NCBI RefSeq assembly: GCF_027531815.1 | Contig: NZ_JAPZSK010000006.1 | Coordinates: 62,001 to 126,000, forward strand | Source: Gemmatimonas sp. | GTDB lineage: Bacteria > Gemmatimonadota > Gemmatimonadetes > Gemmatimonadales > Gemmatimonadaceae | Direction: 5' to 3' | Length of the DNA: 64,000 bases | Shown: positions 45,704-53,073 of the stretch, one piece after another | Layout: every line of letters starts with the position of its first letter | How positions within the stretch are numbered: position 1 is the stretch's first letter | Made by a program: the position numbers and the translations under genes | The notes under the pieces: model-generated | Told to the model about the DNA's origin: nothing | The model's input: the letters and a program-made list of their open reading frames with translations, nothing else | Database searches by the model: none

Positions 45704-47032
45704 TCAGGGGGACGCGGGGCCGAGTTGGCCCCGGATCTCGCCGGCGGGGAACTGTGACGAGTGCACGTTCACATACCCCTGCCCATTCCGAAGAATGGTG
45801 GACAGCGAATCGAGCGAAATGGGCGGCTGCCCGGCGATACCGCGAATGTCCGTGGCCGAGAACGACCCAGTGAGTACGCCGCTGGTGCCCGTGAGCGGGG
45901 TGCGCATAAGATCGACGATGATCCCCGCGGTGCCATTGGGGCCCGCCGGCGCGTGGATGTGCATACCGGTGGGATTGCTGGCGATGCCCTGATAGGTGAC
46001 GACGTAGGTCATCGTGCTCCCGCTGCGCGTGAACACGGCGGCACCGTTGGCCATGGTGTTCACGGCATTGGGCCGCTCGTTGGCCCCATTCATCTGCGTA
46101 AAGAGCGCACTCGCCACGACGTTCACGGTTCCCGTCATGCCGGCATGCAGGGTGCAGGCGTATGGGTAGCTGCCGATCGTTTCGAAGACGCGCTGTGCCG
46201 AGGATCCCGAAGTCACGCCGATGTTGGTGGGTGCCCCACTCGACTGGAACACCACGTTGTGGCCGATACCGCCGAAGGTCCACGTGACCGTTCCGCCCTG
46301 CGCCACGTTGATCGTGGGCGGCGTAAAGAGGTTGGCGTCGGTGGCCTGTACCGCTGCGGAAGCGGCCGCTGCCACGGGCGCGGTGACCGTGATGTTCGTC
46401 GTGGCGGTCGCGGTCGTCGCGTCGCGCGTGAGCGACGTGGTGATGACTGCAGTACCTGGCGCCACGGCGGTGAGCACCCCTGTGGGACTCACCAGCACTT
46501 TCGTTCGATCACTGGTGGTGAACGTCGCGCCCGTGCTGCCACTCATCGGATTACCGCGTCCGTCGCGTGCCGTCACCGTCAGCGGACCGGTGGCCCCGAT
46601 GGCCATGCTGGAGGCGCCGACCGTGGCGGTGAGCTGCGCATAACGCTGGGCCACCTCCACGGCAATGGTGCTGCGCGCGGTGCCACTCGTGGCCGTGATG
46701 GTGGCGCTTCCGTTGCCGGCGGCCGTGACCGTGGCGGTAGTGCCGCTTCCGGACACCGTGGCGATGCTCGCGTCACTGGTGATCCAGGTGACCGAGCCCC
46801 CCGAAATACTGGCGCCGCGCGCATCAGTTACGGTAGCCGTAAGCGCGCGCGAATCTCCCACACTCACCAGCGGCCCGCTCGACGCCGCCGCGATGGTAAT
46901 GGTGGCGGCAACCGGCGCTGGCGACGTTCCGCCATCGGCGCCACCTCCGCACGCTGCCGCGAGGCTGACGAGGAGCACGGCGCCGATCCGCACGGCGCGG
47001 ATCCATACGGCCTGCATAGCTGGTAACGACAT
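45704..47032 (-). CDS. Lipoprotein with Ig-like, cupredoxin and CHRD domains
   Basis: 442 aa. The lipobox LAAAC places Cys28 at the mature end. Two Big_2-like Ig domains follow (~42-128 and ~132-216; motifs TSDASIATVSGSGTTATVTA and TSDRTKVLVSPTGVLTAV). Residues ~222-306 are a plastocyanin-like domain with type-1 copper ligands His258 (GIGHNV), Cys293, His296 and Met299 (YACTLHAGM). Residues ~307-438 are a CHRD domain (GMHIHAPAGPNGTAG and YVNVHSSQFPAGEIRGQL). It should sit in the envelope and bind copper. It lies downstream of the sigma/porin/cupredoxin/pseudokinase cluster on the same strand, after a hairpin. Confidence 0.88.
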   Translation of the reverse strand: MSLPAMQAVWIRAVRIGAVLLVSLAAACGGGADGGTSPAPVAATITIAAASSGPLVSVGDSRALTATVTDARGASISGGSVTWITSDASIATVSGSGTTATVTAAGNGSATITATSGTARSTIAVEVAQRYAQLTATVGASSMAIGATGPLTVTARDGRGNPMSGSTGATFTTSDRTKVLVSPTGVLTAVAPGTAVITTSLTRDATTATATTNITVTAPVAAAASAAVQATDANLFTPPTINVAQGGTVTWTFGGIGHNVVFQSSGAPTNIGVTSGSSAQRVFETIGSYPYACTLHAGMTGTVNVVASALFTQMNGANERPNAVNTMANGAAVFTRSGSTMTYVVTYQGIASNPTGMHIHAPAGPNGTAGIIVDLMRTPLTGTSGVLTGSFSATDIRGIAGQPPISLDSLSTILRNGQGYVNVHSSQFPAGEIRGQLGPASP

Positions 47033-47096
47033 TCCGATCTCTCCGGGTGAGTGGAAGCATGACGCGCGTCGCGTCGAACCGGATGGCAGACGGAAT

Positions 47097-47123
47097 GGGC
47101 CCGCACACTATTCCCGCGGGCCC
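47097..47123 (-). terminator. Hairpin after the pseudokinase gene
   Basis: An 8-bp perfect stem (GGGCCCGC/GCGGGCCC) with an 11-nt loop starts 2 bp after the TAA stop at 47126. There is no U-tract, so it may slow transcription or stabilise mRNA rather than terminate fully. Confidence 0.45.
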
Positions 47124-47125
47124 GG

Positions 47126-49303
47126 TTATCGGAGCACTCCCGACAGGTGGCCCACCCTCACCCAGGCGGCGAGGGCCTCGGTGGCTACCCCGAGGCGGCG
47201 ATCGGGATCGGGGTGAATCATGTACTGAACGAGCGACAGCAATTCCGACGGACGGGGCGCTGCGCCGGGCGTGCGCACGGGCAGTGGCGACCGCTCCGAC
47301 CGCCGCGACTCGGACACCGGTTCGTGCTCGCTCGCCATCGACGCCGCGGCCCGCGGGGTCAGCGAACCCAGCTTGCTCCCCAGCACCTCGATCGGCGACC
47401 GCGAGCCGAACGGCGTGGTCCCGATGAGACACTCGTGCAAGACGACGCCGATCGAGTAGAGATCGGCCTTGGCGCTGGGCATGCCACCGATCAACAGCTC
47501 CGGTGCCATGTACTCCGGCGCACCGACTCGCCCGCCGGTGATGGCGGGAGCCGTGTCGCTTCCCGCGGCCTCTCGCGCTTGGCGACGGGCGCGACGGGTG
47601 ATCCCGTAGTCACCGAGCTTGACCACGCCAGCGCGCGACAGCAGCACGCTGCGGGTCGTGATGTTCGCATGCGTGATGTCGTGCGCATGCAACGCGGCCA
47701 CCCCACGCAGCATGGCGCGCGCGATGGCGGCGACAGCACACGTGTCGAGCGCCCCACGCAGCTGCAGGAGATCGGCCAGCGATAGACCGTCCACGAATTC
47801 GACACTCACGAATCGCACGCCGTCGGCCTCGCCGACGTCGAGGGTCTGCACCAGATGTCGGTGAACCACGGCAGGTCGTGGCGGGGCGACCATGTCGCCC
47901 CGCGGCGATGCCGCCGTGCCCTCGGCCGCGGAAGGCTCCGTCGGGAGCAGACGGAGCGCCACCACCTGGCCACGGGCCGTGTCTCGGGCACGAAAGCTGA
48001 TGCCCAGTTCACCGCGGCCAAGTTCCTCGTCGAGGCGATAGCGCTGTGCGAACAACATCCCCGGCGCCCACGCCGTCGCGCGCGACGCCGTGGGGCGGAA
48101 CGCCAGTGTACGCGCCGTGGTGGCTCGCGGCTTCATGGTAAACTCGGCCCCAATCATGGGATGCGCCGCGAGGAGCGCTCGCACCGTATCCTGATCGTTC
48201 GATTCAACAACCAGGGAGTCGACCGCGTCGGCGAGCGCCGACAGTTCCGCGGAGCCATACAATGCGCCCGTTGGCGTACTGCCCAGCGGGTTGGCCGGTG
48301 CCCCACCCTGCTCCACGACGTGACGCACCAGTTGCGTCATGGCCGCGACAGGATGTACCACCGCTCGCGATGTCAGCCGTGCGGCGATCAGGGCGCCGAG
48401 CAGGCCGAGGATCGCGGCGAGCAGCAGCGAGCGACGTACGGGCTCCAGACTGACGAGTGCGTCGTCGGCGAGCCGCAAAACCACATACCCGCCGACGGGC
48501 GTTCCACCGGCAGTCGCGAGCGTGCTGCGATGCAGCATCCATGTGCGACCGTCGAACTCGACCTCCTGATGCGCACGGCCTGCCGCGGGCGCCGTGGGGG
48601 AGACCGCCTGCACTACGGCACGGCGGAGTGCGGTGTCGCTGGCCAGACTTGTCGCGGCCATGCGCTTGCGCCCCTCGGCATCGAGCACGAAGAAGAGCAC
48701 CGCCTGATTGGTCGCCAGCGCGATATCGGCCGCGGCGAGACTGTCGAGGACACGCGTGGCGACGAGCACACCGAACGGCATGCCACCGGGCGCGGCGATG
48801 GGGACGGCGGTGGCCTGGAACAGCACCGAGTCGCCCGAGCCGCCGAACCCAGTCGTGACCTGCCCTCGCAGCGCCCCCGATACCAACGGCACGCGGGCCA
48901 TGGGCTCACCGAACGCCGACGGCTCGTCCGACTTGGCGATCAGGTTGCCGTTGTCGTCGGTGATGAACACCCACGAGGCCTCGAGCTGTTCAGCGGCTTC
49001 GAAGGTCTGGTCGAGGATGTCGTCACGGCGGCGCTCGGCGACGAGCGTCCGGAAGTACGGTCCCTGCACGAACACCCGCGCCCCGCCACCGAGGCTCCGG
49101 CCCCGCCCCGCCAGCAATTGTGCCACGAGATCGGCCGACTGCTCGAGCGATTGCCGCGCCGCGTTGCGCGCCGCCCGACGCGCCCCGACGGTCCCCAAGG
49201 CGAGCACCATCGCCAACAGGAGCAACACCAGCGCCGCGGTTCCGGTGAACACGCGCCACGACAGCCGATGCCACGCCCTCGGCGCAGCGCTCCGGGCGGA
49301 CAC
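47126..49303 (-). CDS. Transmembrane sensor fused to a Ser/Thr pseudokinase domain
   Basis: 725 aa. Membrane helix ~19-40, extracytoplasmic domain ~41-290 (Cache-like: SWVFITDDNGNLIAKSDE and VLFQATAVPIAAPGG), helix ~292-310, a HAMP-like stretch (SRAVVHPVAAMTQLVRHVV), a linker, then a protein-kinase fold from ~421. Catalytic residues are lost: the ATP-anchoring Lys is Arg451 (VVALRLL), the HRD motif is HAN (545-547, Asp replaced by Asn) and the catalytic-loop Asn is Ser552. The DFG aspartate survives as DYG (565-567), and APEYMAPELL and the ADLYSIGVVLHE helix are intact. The start is 3 bp after the cupredoxin gene stop. It likely senses an envelope signal and works by binding, not by phosphorylation. 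Confidence 0.88.
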   Translation of the reverse strand: MSARSAAPRAWHRLSWRVFTGTAALVLLLLAMVLALGTVGARRAARNAARQSLEQSADLVAQLLAGRGRSLGGGARVFVQGPYFRTLVAERRRDDILDQTFEAAEQLEASWVFITDDNGNLIAKSDEPSAFGEPMARVPLVSGALRGQVTTGFGGSGDSVLFQATAVPIAAPGGMPFGVLVATRVLDSLAAADIALATNQAVLFFVLDAEGRKRMAATSLASDTALRRAVVQAVSPTAPAAGRAHQEVEFDGRTWMLHRSTLATAGGTPVGGYVVLRLADDALVSLEPVRRSLLLAAILGLLGALIAARLTSRAVVHPVAAMTQLVRHVVEQGGAPANPLGSTPTGALYGSAELSALADAVDSLVVESNDQDTVRALLAAHPMIGAEFTMKPRATTARTLAFRPTASRATAWAPGMLFAQRYRLDEELGRGELGISFRARDTARGQVVALRLLPTEPSAAEGTAASPRGDMVAPPRPAVVHRHLVQTLDVGEADGVRFVSVEFVDGLSLADLLQLRGALDTCAVAAIARAMLRGVAALHAHDITHANITTRSVLLSRAGVVKLGDYGITRRARRQAREAAGSDTAPAITGGRVGAPEYMAPELLIGGMPSAKADLYSIGVVLHECLIGTTPFGSRSPIEVLGSKLGSLTPRAAASMASEHEPVSESRRSERSPLPVRTPGAAPRPSELLSLVQYMIHPDPDRRLGVATEALAAWVRVGHLSGVLR

Positions 49304-49306
49304 CGT

Positions 49307-50005
49307 TCAGTACCGGTCGGCGCGCGTTGCCGCGTACGGCTGGCCGAACTTGTTGCTGTGCGCCTTGGCAACGTAGCCCCGCGCATCGAGCGCGAGCGTG
49401 AGCGCGAGATCCTCAGTGGTCACCCGGATGGTTTCGATGTGCTCCGCCGCGCGCTCATGCCACACGCGCAACGTCCACGTACCGGCCGGTACGTTGGCAA
49501 TCTCGAACGTGCCGTTCGTCCGGACGCGCGTAACGTACGGCGTACGGACTGCCACCACGTAGTTCGCCATGCGCGCGTGGATGTTGCAATAGACGGCGTA
49601 CACACCGGGCGCGCTGAACGTGGCCGAGCGTGTCTTTCCCGACCGATACAGGCCGAGATCGAAGGCCCCGAGCGACGAGTTCGAGAACACGTTATGGCTG
49701 AATGGATCCTGATTGGGATACGCCACACTGCCGCCCACGCCGATGATCTGCACATGTGGTTCGAACTCACGCAGGCGCATACCGACGGTCGCCTTGTCGA
49801 GCCACGAGGGGCGCTTGGCGCCCCCCGCGTCACCGTCGAGCGATATGATGACGTCGGTCAGCAAAGCGGACGGCGCCCCAGCCCGCTCTATCAACCGCAC
49901 CTGTCCGCGTACGTGTCCCTGGGCACGGGCGGGCTGGGTGCAGAGCGCCGCGCAGGAGAGCACCAGCAGCATGCGGGCACATCGCCCGTGGGCGAGCGTT
50001 CGCAT
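49307..50005 (-). CDS. Secreted cupredoxin (plastocyanin-like, methylamine-utilisation-type)
   Basis: 232 aa. A signal peptide (ARMLLVLSCAALCTQPARA) is followed by a beta-sandwich with a complete type-1 copper site: His104 (DPFSHNVFS), Cys140, His143 and Met146 (VYCNIHARM). The C-terminal part (NGTFEIANVPAGTWTLRVWHE) resembles a carboxypeptidase-regulatory-like fold. The ATG overlaps the porin-like gene stop by one base (TGATG), and the pseudokinase gene starts 3 bp after it, so the three are probably made together. It may be the copper- or redox-loaded partner of the sensor. Confidence 0.9.
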   Translation of the reverse strand: MRTLAHGRCARMLLVLSCAALCTQPARAQGHVRGQVRLIERAGAPSALLTDVIISLDGDAGGAKRPSWLDKATVGMRLREFEPHVQIIGVGGSVAYPNQDPFSHNVFSNSSLGAFDLGLYRSGKTRSATFSAPGVYAVYCNIHARMANYVVAVRTPYVTRVRTNGTFEIANVPAGTWTLRVWHERAAEHIETIRVTTEDLALTLALDARGYVAKAHSNKFGQPYAATRADRY

Positions 50006-51369
50006 CAGAGATCCACGCCCACCGACAGATTCCAATGACTCGCGCGCCACAGCCCGTCGGGATATCGGGTACGAAATCCTCGATATTCCACGCTCAGAAA
50101 CACGGGCATCGCCGGCCGCCACGTCGTATGTACGGCACAGACACCATTGCGCCGACGATCGGCGCTGCCGCCGTGCACGCGATCGGTGCCGCATCCCACG
50201 CCGTGCACCAGCACGGGGTGCCACTGCGTGTTGAGTTGCAGCCAGCCCGCGGTGTTGGTCAACGGGGGCCCAAACTCGTTGCCGGGCACACTGCGCGTCC
50301 CGAAGTTCTGGCCGATCCCACCGCCGCCAAGCCCACGGAGCATCGCTCCGCGATACACCTCGCCGCGCAGTTCGAGACCGTGCCCCAGGGCCGCGTGAAG
50401 GTCGGCGGTTACCGCCCAACTGCGACGGTTAACGCCGGGCACCGACTGCAGCCATGCCGAATGCGTCCCGAGTCCCACCTCGAGGCCCGACGTCCACACG
50501 CCCTGCGCGGCACGGTCGTCGAGGTCGTGCCCACGCCGGAGACGCACGCGCGACTGGAGTGCCGGGCGTCCGCTGGCCTGACCGATGTCAGTGGGGACCG
50601 TGTTGCTGAGCGGTCGCTCGGAGGCATTGGGGGACAGTATCGCGCCCTGAGCCGCCACCGCCCACTCCCCGCGCGTCACCAGCGTGCGCGTGAGCCGAAA
50701 CTGGGGCAACCAGTTCCAGAGGTTCCCCGCCGCCGCGAACACCGGAATGGCCACCCCGGCCACGCTGATGGGATTGAGGTCCGAGACGAGCGGCGTCTCC
50801 ATGCCCACCATTACCTCAGCGCGCGGCCACACGAGAAACACCCGTGCGGTGCGCAGCCGCGGCTCGGGAAAGAGCGGTGGCGTGGCGTCGAGCGCGCGCG
50901 CGAAGAAGTCGAGTTCGAAGTCGGCCAGCAGCGTGGCGCCGGCGACACTGTCCATACTCGCACTGCCCCCCAGCAGGGCCTGCCGCATCGTCATACTGAA
51001 CACCGACGGGCGCGCGGCCGTCGCGGCAGCGCCACGTACGGGCGCGGCGAACACGGGTACTTCGGCAGCGGACACCGCTCCCCGCGTCACGGCGCTGTTC
51101 ACCACCACACGGGCAGAGAGATCCAGTTGAATTCGCGACCGCAAGCGCACACTGCTGGCCGATTCGGTCGCGATCTGCTGTCGCAGCAGCGTTAGCGCCG
51201 AATCGGTGCGGGCGAGTCGCGCCGCGAGAGAATCGAGTGTGACCGACGATTCCCGGGACACGGTGTCGCGCTGTTGCGCGCCGGCACCCGTCGCGCTCGC
51301 AAGCCAGAGCACGGCGGTGAGGAGCCACCATGGGCACAGTCGACGCGAGGAAGTTGTGTGAGCAAGCAC
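50005..51369 (-). CDS. Predicted outer-membrane porin-like protein
   Basis: 454 aa. A signal peptide (WWLLTAVLWLASATGAGA) is followed by a short coiled-coil (SLAARLARTDSALTLLRQQI, ~45-70), as in trimeric porins of phosphate/sugar types, then many amphipathic strands ending SHWNLSVGVDL. The start is GTG at 51369. It overlaps the cupredoxin gene by one base. It would provide outer-membrane passage for a small solute. The ligand is unknown. Confidence 0.8.
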   Translation of the reverse strand: MLAHTTSSRRLCPWWLLTAVLWLASATGAGAQQRDTVSRESSVTLDSLAARLARTDSALTLLRQQIATESASSVRLRSRIQLDLSARVVVNSAVTRGAVSAAEVPVFAAPVRGAAATAARPSVFSMTMRQALLGGSASMDSVAGATLLADFELDFFARALDATPPLFPEPRLRTARVFLVWPRAEVMVGMETPLVSDLNPISVAGVAIPVFAAAGNLWNWLPQFRLTRTLVTRGEWAVAAQGAILSPNASERPLSNTVPTDIGQASGRPALQSRVRLRRGHDLDDRAAQGVWTSGLEVGLGTHSAWLQSVPGVNRRSWAVTADLHAALGHGLELRGEVYRGAMLRGLGGGGIGQNFGTRSVPGNEFGPPLTNTAGWLQLNTQWHPVLVHGVGCGTDRVHGGSADRRRNGVCAVHTTWRPAMPVFLSVEYRGFRTRYPDGLWRASHWNLSVGVDL

Positions 51370-51441
51370 GTCCCCAATAGGCGGGCCGTACGTGCGATTG
51401 GCAATGCGTACGGCCCACCACAGGGCAGTTTGCTGCTGCGC

Positions 51442-52368
51442 TCATGGGCGGCGGACTCGCTCCGCGGTGCTGCTGGTCCCCACCCGCTCGCGTGCCGCTG
51501 ACGCCGTTTGGAATGCACGCAACTGGTCCACCGACGTGTTCCCGAGCAGCACCGTCGCGCCGCCTGGCGTGCGCCACAGCACCATGCTGAGAGCGTCCTC
51601 ACCCGTGAGGACCACGGGGGACCGTGCCAGCGCGGCACTCAACGATCCCGATCTCGCAAGCAGCGCTTCCGGGATCGTGAACTGCACCACCAGTCGGCCA
51701 TCGAAGCGATAGGCGAGCACGCCGAGCAGTTCCCCCCACGCAGTGGTCGTCCACGCTGCGGCGAGATCGAGCCCAGGCGACTCGAGCGGGAAGACCGGCC
51801 CCCCCAGCGCGCGCCGAATCGCATCCACGTCGCGCTCCCGCCCCGGCAGATTCTCCGGGGACAGCGCACGCCACTGCACGGCGAGCGAGTCGAGCAACGG
51901 GGCGTCGCCAACCACAGCAACGGGAACACCCTCGGCGCCCGTTTCCGCGGCGGTATGCGCCGGCAGCAGGACACGGCCCAGCCAGAGAGCCGCGATGAGT
52001 ACGACGACGGCCCCCCAGCCCCAGCGACCGAAACGCCAGCCTCGCGTCCCAGACAGCGCTGACTGCGGGGCGATTCCCGGCGCCGGCAGGGCGGCGATGG
52101 ACTGCCGAATACGTGTGTGGAGTGCGGCCGAGGCCAGCGGGCCACCGATCTGCCCCAGGCCGGCCGCGAGTTGGCGCTGCATCCCCACGTCTCTGGCGCA
52201 TCGGGCGCATTCACGCAGGTGCGCATCGAGTTGCGTCGCGGTCTCCGGCGGCAACTCCCCGTCGACATAGGCCGCCAACAACGAAGCGATAATGTCGTGC
52301 TGTTCGACCTCACGCCGCCAGTCGTGTGGCAGCCAGACGGATGCAGCCCCACTCGGAAACTCATTCAT
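51442..52368 (-). CDS. Zinc-binding anti-sigma factor
   Basis: 308 aa. The N-terminal ZAS/zf-HC2 motif has His24 and HLRECARC (His50, Cys54, Cys57), which binds the sigma factor. A single membrane helix (GAVVVLIAALWLGRVLLP, ~119-136) leads to a ~170-residue periplasmic domain. The ATG at 52368 overlaps the sigma factor stop (ATGA), the usual pair arrangement. The periplasmic half has no recognised sensor family. Confidence 0.93.
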   Translation of the reverse strand: MNEFPSGAASVWLPHDWRREVEQHDIIASLLAAYVDGELPPETATQLDAHLRECARCARDVGMQRQLAAGLGQIGGPLASAALHTRIRQSIAALPAPGIAPQSALSGTRGWRFGRWGWGAVVVLIAALWLGRVLLPAHTAAETGAEGVPVAVVGDAPLLDSLAVQWRALSPENLPGRERDVDAIRRALGGPVFPLESPGLDLAAAWTTTAWGELLGVLAYRFDGRLVVQFTIPEALLARSGSLSAALARSPVVLTGEDALSMVLWRTPGGATVLLGNTSVDQLRAFQTASAARERVGTSSTAERVRRP

Positions 52369-52973
52369 GACGACCTCGGCATGCGACGGACACCGGACTC
52401 CGGCTGCGGCCCCAGTGCCCACTCTCGTCCCCGTTCGGCGATCACCGCCGCGAGCAATCGTCGCCCGCGGGACATACGACTCATGATGGTGCCGATGGGT
52501 ACCCCCACGGTTTCCGCGATCTCGGCGTATGTGAACCCCTCGATGTCGTGCAATTCCACGGCGGTCGCGAAATCCTCCGGGATGGCGGCGAGCGCCGCCT
52601 GCAAGACTTCGCGATCGAGCCGGCCCACGATTTCGTCGAAGACCGAGTCGCTCGAACTGGCGACGAGTGTTTCGTGCACGTCGTCGAGCCGCGTAATGGG
52701 GAGCAGGCGGGCGCGACGGGTCTGACGCTCGATCGACTCGCTGAGCACCGAACGCAGGATCCGGTACAGCCAGGCGCGCACACTGCCGGGGTCGCGCAGC
52801 TCGTCAAATGCGGCCCACGCTTTCACGCAGGTGTCCTGTACCGCGTCCTCCGCATCCACCAGCGTGGCCGTCCGGCGTGCGGCAAACCCCAACAGACGAT
52901 CGAGATGCGGGAGTACGAGGGCCTCGTACTCCCGCTGGCGATCTTCGATGGAGGTAGGAACAGGCTTCGGCAT
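52365..52973 (-). CDS. ECF-family RNA polymerase sigma factor
   Basis: 202 aa. Region 2 is REYEALVLPHLDRLLGFA through DAEDAVQDTCVKAWAAF and the region 4 helix-turn-helix is FTYAEIAETVGVPIGTIMSRM. The ATG at 52973 gives the normal ECF length. It is paired with the anti-sigma factor and diverges from the M1 aminopeptidase gene across a 100-bp gap, so it may autoregulate and control either side. Its downstream genes suggest an envelope/copper-type stimulus. Confidence 0.95.
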   Translation of the reverse strand: MPKPVPTSIEDRQREYEALVLPHLDRLLGFAARRTATLVDAEDAVQDTCVKAWAAFDELRDPGSVRAWLYRILRSVLSESIERQTRRARLLPITRLDDVHETLVASSSDSVFDEIVGRLDREVLQAALAAIPEDFATAVELHDIEGFTYAEIAETVGVPIGTIMSRMSRGRRLLAAVIAERGREWALGPQPESGVRRMPRSS

Positions 52974-53073
52974 GCGGAAGGAGAGGGGGCGACGGGCGAA
53001 GGTATTCCCGGAGCCGGCCGGCAGCGAGCCTCGCGACTTTACACCAGCTGGCCGGCCGCCGCACTTTGGGCCC

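Noticed and set aside
47855-50038. 727-codon open frame on the plus strand opposite the sensor and cupredoxin genes
   Set aside because: It is antisense to two recognisable proteins with signal peptide, kinase and copper motifs. Its own translation is Arg/His-rich with no domain.
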